Shown: piece after piece, positions 54,287-62,893 of the stretch
Numbering within the stretch: the first letter of the stretch is position 1
Layout of the letters: each line of letters begins with the position of its first letter
DNA from: Streptomyces flaveolus
GTDB lineage: Bacteria > Actinomycetota > Actinomycetes > Streptomycetales > Streptomycetaceae
NCBI RefSeq assembly: GCF_014648815.1
Contig: NZ_BMRV01000008.1
Location: forward strand, 62,001-126,000
Direction of reading: 5' to 3'
Length of the DNA stretch: 64,000 nucleotides
Notes under the pieces: model-generated
Seen by the model: the letters and a program-made list of their open reading frames with translations, nothing else
Database searches by the model: none
Told to the model about the DNA's origin: nothing
Translations under genes and position numbers: made by a program

Positions 54287-56215
54287 GGGCCGGGCCGCGG
54301 GCAGGTCCACCAGCCAGGGCAGGGCGCCTCGGTCACCGGCGCCGAGCCGGGTGTAGGCGCTGTAGAGGTGGTTGCCGACGGTGCGGACGGAGAGGGTGAG
54401 TCTCTCGGCGATCTGACGGTTGCTCAGTCCCGCTGCGGCGAGCGTGACGATCTGCCGTTGCCGGGCGGTGAGTTCGCCGAGCACCAGTCCGGACAGGGCG
54501 GGGGTGCGGGCGCCTTCGCAGCGCCGGGCGAGGGCGACGGCGCGGGTGCGGGCGGTGCGGGCGGCCCGCGGGTCGCGGTGGGCGCGTACCGCCTGGGCGT
54601 GCGCCTCGGCCGCGAAGAGCAGGAAGCCTCGCCGCTCCAGTTCCTCGGCCACCCGGTCCAGTCCGGGCCCGTCGCCGCGGGCGAGGGCGTCGGCGTGGGC
54701 GGCGAAGACGCCGGTCAGCCGGCCGGCCGCGCGCTGGGGGGCGCCGAGCCGGACGGCGTCGTAGGGATCGCCGCCGGTGGCCGCCCGGACGGCCCCGTCG
54801 AGGTCGCCGCGCACGGCGGCCGTCCACGCGGCAGCGCCGCCGCCCGGCGCGGGACGGTCGGGGCGGTGGCCCCCGTCACCCCGTACGGCAGGCGCCTCGC
54901 CCGCCCGGGCTCCGGTGGGCCCGCCCCCGGGGTGTGCCTGCCCGCCGTCCGGTCCCGCCGTCGGCACCTCCCCCGACTGGGCTGCCGCCAGGGCGAGTTC
55001 GGCCAGGCAAGCCGGGTCGCCGGCGTCCTGCCGCAGGCCCTCGCGGGCCCACGCCGCCGCCTCCCGGAGCCGGCCGCGCAGCCGGGCGAACCGGGCGCGG
55101 ACGGCCGCGTCCCCGGCCGGAACCCGCGCGCCCTCCGCCGCCAGCCACTCCCCCACGGGCGCCGGAAAGCCCCGTACGTCGGCCCGCTCGATCCGCCGGT
55201 TCAGGGCGTCCGTCTCCGCCGCCAGGGCGGGCGCGCACCGGTCCGGGGTGCGGGCCAGCCGCCGGGCCCGCAGCCGGCCGGCCGCGGCGCGCAGGACGGG
55301 TCCGTGCAGGGGGTCGGCGAGGCGTGCGGCGCCGTCGTCGTCGACGCGGACCAGGCCCTCGGCCTCCAGGCACTCCAGGGTCCGCAGGTCGAGGGTGTCC
55401 GGGTCGAGGGGCAGGGGCTCGGCGAAGGCGAGGCGGTCGAGCGTCTCGCGTTCCTCGGGGCGGGCGCGGTCGAGGAGGTGGGCGGCGCGTTCGCGCACGG
55501 CCGGGGTGAGGGGAACCGGGCCGCGCCAGGCCCGTTCGGCCGTGCCCGGGACCGGGGTGAGCAGCCCCCGTTCCCGTACGGCGGTGAGCAGTTCGCGCAG
55601 CAGCCGCAGGTCCCCGCGGCACAGGCGGTGCAGCCGGTCCACGGTGAGCGGCTCCAGTGGGGTACCCGCGCCCGCCGTGAGCAGGTCCGCGGTGTCCTCG
55701 CGGGGCAGCGGCCCCAGGGTGAGCCGGGGCAGCAGTTCGCCGGTCCACAGCCGGGAGACCGCGCCCGGCACCGGAGCGCCCTCGGTGGCAACGGCCAGGA
55801 GCCGGGTGCGGCCGTGCACGGCGAGCTGGTGCACGAGGGCGGCGGAGGCGTCGTCGAGCAGGTGCGCGTCGTCGACCAGCAGCAGGCGCACGCCGGACAG
55901 GAGGTGCACGGCGCGGTGCAGGGTGACGGCCTCGGGCAGCAGGTGGGCGAAGGCCGCGAAGGGGATGCCGCGGGTCTCCGGCGTTCCGGCCGCGCGGGCG
56001 CAGTCCGTGCCGCGGACGGCCTCCGTCACGAGCCGGGTCTTGCCGCGGCCCGCCGGTCCCGTCACCACGATGCCGCCCCGTCCGGCGGCCAGGGACCGGC
56101 GCACCAGGTCCAGTTCGTCGGCGCGGCCGGTGAACGGCCAGGGCAGCTCCAGCATCTTGGCGTCCCGCGCGGACGTCGTCTCGGTCGTCACGGAAACAGG
56201 AGTCCGCCTACTCAT
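54281..56215 (-). CDS. LuxR-family transcriptional regulator, LAL type with AAA ATPase
   Basis: A 644-residue regulator. The N-terminal STAND/AAA ATPase has Walker A GPAGRGKT (53-60) and Walker B RLLLVDDAHLLDDASAALVH. The middle is helical and alanine-rich, and the C-terminus carries a LuxR helix-turn-helix: GELTARQRQIVTLAAAGLSN RQIAERLTLSVRTVGNHLYS. At 644 residues it is shorter than the usual LAL length (about 900), because the TPR-like centre is reduced. The ATG at 56215 has no proper ribosome-binding site and may be leaderless. It converges with the CHAT gene and diverges from the metzincin gene, so it may control one or both. Confidence 0.88.
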   Translation of the reverse strand: MSRRTPVSVTTETTSARDAKMLELPWPFTGRADELDLVRRSLAAGRGGIVVTGPAGRGKTRLVTEAVRGTDCARAAGTPETRGIPFAAFAHLLPEAVTLHRAVHLLSGVRLLLVDDAHLLDDASAALVHQLAVHGRTRLLAVATEGAPVPGAVSRLWTGELLPRLTLGPLPREDTADLLTAGAGTPLEPLTVDRLHRLCRGDLRLLRELLTAVRERGLLTPVPGTAERAWRGPVPLTPAVRERAAHLLDRARPEERETLDRLAFAEPLPLDPDTLDLRTLECLEAEGLVRVDDDGAARLADPLHGPVLRAAAGRLRARRLARTPDRCAPALAAETDALNRRIERADVRGFPAPVGEWLAAEGARVPAGDAAVRARFARLRGRLREAAAWAREGLRQDAGDPACLAELALAAAQSGEVPTAGPDGGQAHPGGGPTGARAGEAPAVRGDGGHRPDRPAPGGGAAAWTAAVRGDLDGAVRAATGGDPYDAVRLGAPQRAAGRLTGVFAAHADALARGDGPGLDRVAEELERRGFLLFAAEAHAQAVRAHRDPRAARTARTRAVALARRCEGARTPALSGLVLGELTARQRQIVTLAAAGLSNRQIAERLTLSVRTVGNHLYSAYTRLGAGDRGALPWLVDLPAARPA

Positions 56216-56240
56216 TCCTGATACAGGGCGACTTGAGTAG
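56208..56240. promoter_or_regulatory. Inverted repeat at the LAL/metzincin divergent promoter
   Basis: CTACTCA (56208-56214) and TGAGTAG (56234-56240) are perfect 7-bp arms. Between them and overlapping the right arm is a second repeat, AGGGC-N9-GCCCT. The left arm covers the LAL start codon, a good place for autoregulation. Confidence 0.4.
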
Positions 56241-56287
56241 CCCTCGACTCAGGTGCCCGGGGCGGTCCGGGCGGCAGGCTGGGGGCC

Positions 56288-57367
56288 ATGACCGCACGCT
56301 ACTGCTCGCTCGCGCAGCAGCCCGCCCCCGCGTATCCGCCGGGGCTGGCCGCCGAGCGGCACGCGGCGCTCGCCGGCGGGCAGCGGATGTGGGTCAACGG
56401 CACGGTGCTGCACTACTGCTTCCTCGGCGGCGACACCGACACCTCGGTCGTCCCCCTGCGGGGCACGGGCCGGCCGCGACGTGAGGCGTGGGCCGGTACG
56501 GAGGAGCAGCGGGCCGTGGTGCGCGACTGCTTCCGCGAGTGGCAGGACCTCGGACTCGGACTCGTCCTCACCGAGGTCGGCGACCGCTCGGAGGCCGAAC
56601 TGCGCATCGGCTTCCGGCCCGGCGACGGCTCCTGGTCGGCGGTGGGCCGCGACGCCCTGCGGGCCGGCCTGAACGACCGCACCATGAACTTCGGCTGGGA
56701 CCTGACCGCGCCCGGGGAACGCGCAACGGCCCTGCACCAGATCGGGCACGCGCTCGGCATGCTGCACGAGCACCAGAGCCCGTACGCGGGCATCCTCTGG
56801 GACGACGAGGCCGTCTACGCCGAGCTGGCGGGACCGCCGAACCACTGGAGCCGGGAGCGGACGTTCCACAACATCCTGCGCAAGCTGGACACGGACGAGG
56901 TCAACGGTCCGGTCTGGGACCCGCAGTCGATCATGGAGTATCCCTTCCCGTCGGGGCTGATACTGGAGCCGGAGCACTACCGTGCAGGCCTGCACCCGCC
57001 CGGCACCCTCTCCGCCGCCGACAAGGAGTTCGCGCTGCGCTGGTACCCGCCCGCCGGCCGGCCGGGGCCGCTGGTGCCGTTCCGTTCGGTGCCGCTCGGC
57101 CTTGGACCGGGCGAGCAGGCCGACTTCCGCCTAGCTCCGCCGGAGACCCGGGAGTACACCGTGGGCACGTTCGGCGACAGCGACGCCGTCGTCGTGGTCT
57201 TCGAGGAGCGCGGCGGGAAGCCCCGCTTCCTCGCCGGCCACGACGACGGGGGAACGCCCCGCAACGCCACGATCAGGGCCCGTCTCGTCAAGGGCCGCCG
57301 CTATGTCGTCCGGGTGCGCCTGTACTCCTCGTGGGGTGCGGGCGAGACGGCGGTCATGTGCTGGTGA
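56288..57367 (+). CDS. Metzincin (M12A/astacin-like) protein with Glu-to-Gln active-site change
   Basis: A 359-residue cytosolic protein. The zinc site reads HQIGHALGMLHEH (150-162), whereas active metzincins have HExxHxxGxxH: all three zinc histidines (150, 154, 160) are kept but the catalytic Glu is Gln151 (codon CAG). The Met-turn is SIMEYPF (Met216). A C-terminal beta domain from about 255 ends GRRYVVRVRLYSSWGAGETA. The ATG at 56288 is likely. A Glu-to-Gln change normally abolishes hydrolysis, so it may be a zinc-binding decoy, inhibitor or sensor rather than a protease. It sits next to a subtilase, a CHAT protein and a LAL regulator. Confidence 0.85.
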   Translation: MTARYCSLAQQPAPAYPPGLAAERHAALAGGQRMWVNGTVLHYCFLGGDTDTSVVPLRGTGRPRREAWAGTEEQRAVVRDCFREWQDLGLGLVLTEVGDRSEAELRIGFRPGDGSWSAVGRDALRAGLNDRTMNFGWDLTAPGERATALHQIGHALGMLHEHQSPYAGILWDDEAVYAELAGPPNHWSRERTFHNILRKLDTDEVNGPVWDPQSIMEYPFPSGLILEPEHYRAGLHPPGTLSAADKEFALRWYPPAGRPGPLVPFRSVPLGLGPGEQADFRLAPPETREYTVGTFGDSDAVVVVFEERGGKPRFLAGHDDGGTPRNATIRARLVKGRRYVVRVRLYSSWGAGETAVMCW

Positions 57368-57413
57368 CCGCACGCACCCGTCCACGACCGGCCACAGTCC
57401 GGCGCCGGGGGAC

Positions 57414-57455
57414 GGCCGGGGACGTCGCCTTCGGGGGAGGGTGACGTCCCCGGCC
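57414..57455. terminator. Terminator hairpin after the metzincin gene
   Basis: Perfect 13-bp arms, GGCCGGGGACGTC (57414-57426) and GACGTCCCCGGCC (57443-57455), with a 16-base loop. It lies 47 bases after the stop codon, in the convergent space before the monooxygenase gene. Confidence 0.75.
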
Positions 57456-57460
57456 CCATG

Positions 57461-57494
57461 CCGTGTCCGCCGTACGAGGGGGCGGCGGACACGG
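57461..57494. terminator. Second hairpin, facing the flavin monooxygenase operon
   Basis: CCGTGTCCGCCG (57461-57472) and CGGCGGACACGG (57483-57494) form a perfect 12-bp stem. It lies 33 bases beyond the leftward monooxygenase stop. The pair of hairpins insulates the two convergent units. Confidence 0.7.
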
Positions 57495-57526
57495 CACTGC
57501 CGTACCGCGCGCCGAGGCGGGCTGCT

Positions 57527-58903
57527 TCACGACGCCGCACGTTCCCCGGTGCGTGCCGTGTCGGGGTGGGCGAGGCCGAGGTGGTCGCGCAGGGTGGTGC
57601 CCTCGTAGTCGGCGCGGAAGACGCCCCGTTCCTGGAGCAGCGGGACGACCGTGTCCGCGAACTCGTCCAGGCCCGTCGGGGTGATGTGCGGGACGAGGAT
57701 GAAGCCGTCGGCGGCGTCGGCCTGGACGAAGTCGTTGATGGTGCGGGCCACGGTGGCCGGGGAGCCGACGAAGGTCTGGCGGTTGCCGGTGTGGATGACG
57801 AGGTCGCGGATGGACCAGTCGTTGGCCGCCGCCAGTTCGCGCCATTCGCGGGCGGTGGCCAGCGGGTCGCGGTACATCCGCACCTGGGCCCGGCCGCGCG
57901 CGATGTGTTCCCCGGTCACGTCCGGGTCGATGTCGGGCAGCGGGCCCTCCGGGTCGTAGGCGGACAGGTCCCGGTTCCAGACGAACTCCAGGTGTTTGAG
58001 GGCGGTGGCCCCGCTGACCTGCTGCCGGCGGACCTCACGCGCCCGCTCCTCGGCCTCCTCGTCGGTGTCGCCGAGCACGAAGGTCGCGGCGGGCAGGATC
58101 AGCAGGTCGTCGGGGCGGCGGCCGTACTTGGCGAGGCGGCTCTTGACGTCCCGGTGGAACGCCCGGCCCTCCTCGAGGGTGGCGTACCGGCTGAAGATGG
58201 CGTCCGCGTCGGCGGCGGCGAACTCGCGGCCTTCCTCGGAGTCCCCGGCCTGGAAGATCACCGGACGGCCCTGCGGGGAACGCGGGACGTCGAAGCGGCC
58301 GTGGATGTCGAAGTGCTGTCCCCGGTGGACGAACGCACCGGCCTTGGCGTCGCTCAGGAAGGTGCCGGTGGCCGGGTCGGCGACGATCTCGTCGCCGCGC
58401 CAGGAGTCGAGGAGTTCGTTCGCCGTGGCCAGGAACTCGCGGGCGCGCGAGTAGCGCTCCTCCTGCGGCAGGAAGCCGCCGCGGCGGAAGTTCTCGCCGG
58501 TGAACGCGTCCCAGGAGGTGACGACGTTCCAGGCGGAGCGTCCGTCGGAGAGGTGGTCCAGGCTCGCGAACTGCCGGGCCACCTCGTAGGGCTCGTTGAA
58601 GGTGGAGTTGATGGTGCCGGTCAGGCCGAGCCGGTCGGTGACGGCGGCGAGCGCGGCGAGGATCGTGAAGGTGTCCGGGCGGCCGACGACGTCCAGGTCG
58701 TAGATCTGCCCGCCCTGTTCGCGCAGGCGCAGGCCCTCGGCGAGGAACAGGAAGTCGAACTTGGCCCGTTCGGCGGTCCGCGCGAAGTGCGCGAAGGAGC
58801 TGAACTCGATGTGGCTGCCGGCCCGGGGGTCGCTCCACACGGTGGTGTTGTTGACGCCGGGGAAGTGCGCGGCCAGGTGGATCTGCTTCAGCGGCTTGGT
58901 CAT
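57527..58903 (-). CDS. FMN-dependent monooxygenase, NtaA/SnaA/DszA type
   Basis: A 458-residue luciferase-like monooxygenase that needs reduced FMN from a separate reductase. Typical blocks are FPGVNNTTVWSDPRAGSHIE FSSF, FDFLFLAEGLRLREQ, GTINSTFNEPYEVARQFASL DHLSDGRSAWNVVTSWDAFT and RPVIFQAGDSEEGREFAAAD ADAIFS. Relatives include CmoJ/YtnJ and YxeK, which break C-S bonds of N-acetylated cysteine derivatives. The ATG at 58903 follows GGGAGG. It is the last gene of a leftward operon with a second flavin enzyme, an acetyltransferase and an ABC importer. The sulfur-compound role is inferred from that context. Confidence 0.92.
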   Translation of the reverse strand: MTKPLKQIHLAAHFPGVNNTTVWSDPRAGSHIEFSSFAHFARTAERAKFDFLFLAEGLRLREQGGQIYDLDVVGRPDTFTILAALAAVTDRLGLTGTINSTFNEPYEVARQFASLDHLSDGRSAWNVVTSWDAFTGENFRRGGFLPQEERYSRAREFLATANELLDSWRGDEIVADPATGTFLSDAKAGAFVHRGQHFDIHGRFDVPRSPQGRPVIFQAGDSEEGREFAAADADAIFSRYATLEEGRAFHRDVKSRLAKYGRRPDDLLILPAATFVLGDTDEEAEERAREVRRQQVSGATALKHLEFVWNRDLSAYDPEGPLPDIDPDVTGEHIARGRAQVRMYRDPLATAREWRELAAANDWSIRDLVIHTGNRQTFVGSPATVARTINDFVQADAADGFILVPHITPTGLDEFADTVVPLLQERGVFRADYEGTTLRDHLGLAHPDTARTGERAAS

Positions 58904-58920
58904 GGTGGTGTCCTCCCGGC

Positions 58921-60126
58921 TCAGGCGGTGGCGGCGTAGCGGTTGGCGGGGCGGGCGAGGCCGAGCAGTCCGCGCAGGGTGTCCGCCTCGTAGGCATCGC
59001 GGAAGAGTCCGCGGCGCCGCAGCTCGGGGACCAGGCCGCGGGTGATCGCCGGCAGGTCGTGACCGAGGACGGCGGGGCGCAGGCGGAATCCGGTCAGTCC
59101 GGTCGACGCGAACTCCTCCAGCAGGTCGGCGAGTTGTGCGGGAGTTCCGGTGAAGACGCGGGCGTCGCTCGTGTACGGCGTCCCGGCGAGCTCGTCCAGG
59201 CGGTCCTTGCGGGCGGTGGCCTTCGCCGGGTCGTCGTCCAGGAAGACCACCAGGTCGGCGAAGACGTGCAGCGGCTCGGCGGCCCGGCCGGCCGTCTCCT
59301 GTTCGGCGCGGATCTCGGCGACGATGTCCCGCGCCTGGGCGCCATCGTGCGGGGTGACGTAGCCGATGTCGGCCTGCCGGGCGACGAGCCGGTACGGCAC
59401 GGTCCAGTGGGCGAGGGCGGTGACCAAGGGCTGGCCCTGCGGGGGCCGGGGGGTGACGGAGGGGCCCTTGACGCTGAAGCGCGGGCCCCGGAAGTCGATG
59501 TAGTGCAGCTTGTCCCGGTCGATGAACCGGCCGGTGGCCACGTCCCGGATCTCCGCGTCGTCCTCCCAGCTGTCCCACAGCCGGCGGACCACCTCGACGT
59601 GGTCGGCGGCCTCGTCGAACAGCTCGGTCACCAGCTCGCGCGCGGCCGGGCTCTCGTAGCCGTCGATGCGCGGGGCGGTGCGGCGGCCGAAGTGGGCGGC
59701 CTCGTCGGGGCGGGCGGAGATCTTCACGCGCAGGCCGGCGCGGCCCGTGCTGACGTAGTCCAGCGTGGCGATCGCCTTGGAGATGTGGAACGGCTCGGTG
59801 TGGGTGGCGATCACGGTCGGCACCAGCCCGATGTGCCGGGTCAGGGGCGCCACGCGGGACGCGATCAGGACGGCGTCGAGCCGGCCGCGGACCTGGTCGG
59901 TGCGCTCGTCCGGGCCGAGGAGGCGGGAGGACTGCGGGCCGAGGCCGTCCTCGATGGTCACGAAGTCGAGCAGGCCGTGCTCGGCCTCGGCGACGAGGCC
60001 GGCCCAGTAGGCGGCGGTGAACAGTTCCGTGGGGCGGGCCACCGGCTCGCGCCAGGAGGCGGGGTGCCAGCCGGTGCCGTCCAGCGCGACGGCGAGGTGC
60101 AAGGGAGAGGGAGGAGTGGTGGACAC
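58921..60126 (-). CDS. LLM-class flavin-dependent oxidoreductase, second copy in operon
   Basis: A 401-residue luciferase-like flavin enzyme: LHLAVALDGTGWHPASWREP, AEHGLLDFVTIEDGLGPQ, HIGLVPTVIATHTEPFHISK AIATLDYVSTGRAGLRVKIS and FSVKGPSVTPRPPQGQPLV. It is only distantly like the neighbouring NtaA-type enzyme, so the pair probably performs different steps or acts on different substrates. The GTG at 60126 has GGAAGG about 7 bases upstream. It is separated from the next gene by 17 bases. Function by context: oxidation of an N-acylated sulfur or related amino acid. Confidence 0.9.
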   Translation of the reverse strand: MSTTPPSPLHLAVALDGTGWHPASWREPVARPTELFTAAYWAGLVAEAEHGLLDFVTIEDGLGPQSSRLLGPDERTDQVRGRLDAVLIASRVAPLTRHIGLVPTVIATHTEPFHISKAIATLDYVSTGRAGLRVKISARPDEAAHFGRRTAPRIDGYESPAARELVTELFDEAADHVEVVRRLWDSWEDDAEIRDVATGRFIDRDKLHYIDFRGPRFSVKGPSVTPRPPQGQPLVTALAHWTVPYRLVARQADIGYVTPHDGAQARDIVAEIRAEQETAGRAAEPLHVFADLVVFLDDDPAKATARKDRLDELAGTPYTSDARVFTGTPAQLADLLEEFASTGLTGFRLRPAVLGHDLPAITRGLVPELRRRGLFRDAYEADTLRGLLGLARPANRYAATA

Positions 60127-60227
60127 GGGTGTGCCTTCCTGGTCGTCCGGAGGGAGCGCGGGCCCCGCTGGGGCGGAGCGGGGCACGCGACGGGTCGGGG
60201 ATGAGGGAACGCGCTGCGCGCCGTCGG

Positions 60228-60974
60228 TCACCACGCCTCCGGCGCGGCGGCCGGGCCGGGCGTGCGCACGTCGCGGAAGTCGGTGTGGCGGCGCAGGGTG
60301 AAGCCGAGGGACTCGTACAGCCCGATGGCCCGGGTGTTGCTCGCGGCGGCGTGCAGGAACGGGGTGTCGCCGCGTTCGCGGATGCCCGCGGCGACGGCGC
60401 GGACCAGGCGGGTGGCGAGGCCCCGGCCGCGGTGGTCCGGGTCGGTGCACACGGCGCTGATCTCGGTCCAGCCGGGCAGTCTGAGGCGTTCGCCGGCCAG
60501 GGCGACCAGCCGGCCCCGGTGCCGGATGCCGAGGTAGGTGCCGAGGAGCACGGTGCGGGGCTGGAACGGGCCGGGCCGGGTGCGGGCGACGAGGTCCAGG
60601 ATCTCGGGGACGTCGGCGGGCCCGAGCCGTACGGCCTCGGGGTCGGGTTCGGCGTGCAGGGCGGTGTCGACGAGCTGGACGCCGGGCACGCCGCCGGAGG
60701 TCCGCCAGCCTTCGGGGACGGTGGGCGCGCCGGGTACCGCGACCGCCGTGTCCGGGCCGACCAGGCGGTGCAGGTCGGCCCAGGCGGCCGGGTCGGCGGG
60801 GTCCTCGATGGCGGCGAAGACGGCCACGTCCGAGGGGTAGCGGGCGGCTTTGCCGAGGCGTTCGGCGAAGGCGGCGTGCGGGCCGGTCAGGGCGGCCCAG
60901 ACGGCGTTGTCGAGGGGGTGCGGGGCGGGGGCGGCCGGGGCCGCGTCGACGCGGAGGACGGTCGGCTGGGTCAC
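60228..60974 (-). CDS. GNAT family N-acetyltransferase
   Basis: A 248-residue acetyltransferase. The C-terminal GNAT domain contains ISAVCTDPDHRGRGLATRLV RAVAAGIRERGDTPFLHAAA SNTRAIGLYESLGFTLRR, the acetyl-CoA binding and end motifs. The N-terminal half (about 1-120) is a degenerate, probably second GNAT-like unit. The GTG at 60974 is followed by VTQPTVLRVDAAP, with AAAGGA 11 bases upstream; a GTG at 61013 is less likely. In operons for S-modified cysteine breakdown an acetyltransferase (SnaA, YxeL-like) first blocks the amino group, then flavin enzymes attack the thioether. That role is inferred here. Confidence 0.88.
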   Translation of the reverse strand: MTQPTVLRVDAAPAAPAPHPLDNAVWAALTGPHAAFAERLGKAARYPSDVAVFAAIEDPADPAAWADLHRLVGPDTAVAVPGAPTVPEGWRTSGGVPGVQLVDTALHAEPDPEAVRLGPADVPEILDLVARTRPGPFQPRTVLLGTYLGIRHRGRLVALAGERLRLPGWTEISAVCTDPDHRGRGLATRLVRAVAAGIRERGDTPFLHAAASNTRAIGLYESLGFTLRRHTDFRDVRTPGPAAAPEAW

Positions 60975-61029
60975 GGGTTCGGGGTCCTTTCCGACGGACG
61001 GGACAGGGCGCACGCGTGCTGACGTACCG

Positions 61030-62055
61030 TCAGGAGTTGTCGAGGGGCAGTCCGGGCGGGTTGACCTCGGAGGACTCGACGGCCTCGCTGGAGAGGTTCC
61101 AGGCGGCCAGCCACTTCGCGTACTGGCCGTTCTCGATCAGGTGGTCGATGGCGTCCGCGATCGGCTCGGCGAGCCCGCTGTCCTTCTTGGTGGTGGCCGC
61201 GATCAGCCCCTGGAGGGAGGCGCCCGCGCCCGAGTAAGTGCCCGCGCTGCGTGTGGCGTTGGGGGACTTGGCCGTCTGGGTGATGTGGTAGGCGACACCG
61301 GGGTTGGCGGCGAAGTAGGCGTCGATCTTCCCGCCGGTCAGCGCCAGGTAGGTGCTGCTCTTGCTGGCGTAGTGCTTGACGGTGAGCTGCTTGCCCTCCT
61401 GCTTCAGCTTCGCCTGCCACTCCAGGAGGATCTTCTCCTGGTTGGTGCCGTTGTCGACGGCCACGGTTTTGCCCGCGAGGTTGCGGTAGTCGCCGTCGAA
61501 GTTCCAGGTGCTCTTCTTCGGCACCTCGAAGCCGACGTCGTCCTTGCGGTAGGAGGCGAAGTCGTACTTGCGCTTGCGTTCCTCGGTGTCGGTGATGTTG
61601 GCGAAGGCGACGTCGGTGCGTCCGCTGTCGATGCCGACGAACATGTTCTCCCAGGTGGAGTTCTTCAGTTCGGGCTCCAGTCCGAGCACGGCGGCGACCA
61701 GCCGGGCCAGGTCGGGTTCGGCGCCGGTGAGGGACTTCTGGTCGTCGCCGACGTACGCCAGCGGCGGGAAGCCGTCGGGCAGGGCGCCGACGCCGATGAC
61801 GAGTTTGCCGCTGCTGCGGACCGACTCGGGGAGGCGGGCGCTGATCGACTTCACTTCCGGCACCTTGAGCGTGGTCTCCTTCGCGGCGCCGTTGGACAGC
61901 CGGCCCACCGTCACCGTGCCCGCGGCGTCGGTCGTGGTGGCGGCGTCGCTGTCGCCGCCGCAGGCGGCGAGCCCGGTGGCGAGGGCGGTCGCGGCGGTCG
62001 CCGCCGTGATGCCGCGGAGCAGACCGCGTCGGGAGAGGGAGAGTGGGGTACGCAT
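61030..62055 (-). CDS. ABC transporter substrate-binding lipoprotein (amino-acid type)
   Basis: A 341-residue lipoprotein of the SBP_bac_3 family. The signal has a twin-arginine-like SRRGLLRG followed by a lipobox-like LAACGG. The mature domain begins VRSSGKLVIGVGALPDGFPP LAYVGDD, with the recognition part GAEPDLARLVAAVLGLEPEL and VDNGTNQEKILLEWQAKLK. It binds a polar amino-acid-like compound outside the membrane for the permease and ATPase encoded next to it. The ATG at 62055 has AAGGA about 7 bases upstream. Both Tat and Sec export are possible from the sequence. Confidence 0.92.
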   Translation of the reverse strand: MRTPLSLSRRGLLRGITAATAATALATGLAACGGDSDAATTTDAAGTVTVGRLSNGAAKETTLKVPEVKSISARLPESVRSSGKLVIGVGALPDGFPPLAYVGDDQKSLTGAEPDLARLVAAVLGLEPELKNSTWENMFVGIDSGRTDVAFANITDTEERKRKYDFASYRKDDVGFEVPKKSTWNFDGDYRNLAGKTVAVDNGTNQEKILLEWQAKLKQEGKQLTVKHYASKSSTYLALTGGKIDAYFAANPGVAYHITQTAKSPNATRSAGTYSGAGASLQGLIAATTKKDSGLAEPIADAIDHLIENGQYAKWLAAWNLSSEAVESSEVNPPGLPLDNS

Positions 62056-62110
62056 GGCTGTCCTTGTCGCTGGGAGGAATGAGGAGACGGGGGTGCGGGA
62101 GCGGTGGGGG

Positions 62111-62893
62111 TCAGAGGACCTTGGCGAGGAAGTCCCGGGTGCGTTCGTGCCGCGGGTGGTCCAGCACCTCGGTGGGCGGGCCCTGTTCGACGATCCGGCC
62201 GTCGTCCATGAAGACGATGCGGTCGGCGACCTCGCGGGCGAAGCCGATCTCGTGGGTGACGATGACGAGGGTGGTGCCGCTGGTCGCCAGGTCCTTGATG
62301 ACGGCGAGGACCTCACCGACGAGTTCGGGGTCGAGGGCCGAGGTCGGTTCGTCGAAGAGGATGATGCCGGGCCGCAGGGCCAGGGCGCGGGCGATGGCGA
62401 CGCGCTGCTGCTGACCGCCCGAGAGCTGGCGGGGGTAGGCGCCGGTCCGGTCGCCGAGGCCGACGCGGGTGAGCAGGTCGCGGGCCAGCTGCCGGGCCTC
62501 GTCGCGGGGGAGCCTTCCGGTGGCGACGGGCGCGGCGGCGACGTTGTCGAGCACGGTCAGGTGCGGGAAGAGGTTGAAGTTCTGGAAGACGAAGCCGATC
62601 CGGCCGCGCTGACGCAGGATGGCCCGCTCGCCGAGCTCCTTCAGCCGGGCGCCGTGGCGCCGTACGCCGATCGGCTCGCCGCCGACGCTGACGTGGCCGG
62701 CGTCGGGCTTCTCCAGGTGGTTGACGACCCTCAGCAGCGTCGACTTGCCGGATCCGGACGGGCCGAGGACGACGGTGACCTCTCCGGGCCGTACCGTCAG
62801 GTCGATGCCGTCGAGCACGTGGTGGGTCCCGTACCACTTGTGGACTCCGTGCACCTCGAGGGCGGCCGGGGTGATGTCGGTGGCGGTGGTCAT
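62111..62893 (-). CDS. Amino-acid ABC transporter ATPase
   Basis: A 260-residue ATPase: Walker [11 protein letters not shown]-loop [15 protein letters not shown], signature [15 protein letters not shown], Walker [15 protein letters not shown] and switch His in [18 protein letters not shown]. The D-loop SALDPE and length are typical of the polar-amino-acid importers (GlnQ/HisP). The ATG at 62893 overlaps the TGA of the permease (ATGA), so the two are coupled. It energises uptake of the substrate presented by the lipoprotein. The substrate is probably a cysteine derivative, by operon context only. Confidence 0.95.
   Translation of the reverse strand: MTTATDITPAALEVHGVHKWYGTHHVLDGIDLTVRPGEVTVVLGPSGSGKSTLLRVVNHLEKPDAGHVSVGGEPIGVRRHGARLKELGERAILRQRGRIGFVFQNFNLFPHLTVLDNVAAAPVATGRLPRDEARQLARDLLTRVGLGDRTGAYPRQLSGGQQQRVAIARALALRPGIILFDEPTSALDPELVGEVLAVIKDLATSGTTLVIVTHEIGFAREVADRIVFMDDGRIVEQGPPTEVLDHPRHERTRDFLAKVL

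Noticed and set aside
51308-56226. Shared 8-mer TGATACAG upstream of the CHAT gene and of the metzincin gene
   Set aside because: An 8-base match between two short intergenic regions is expected about once by chance, and the flanks do not align.
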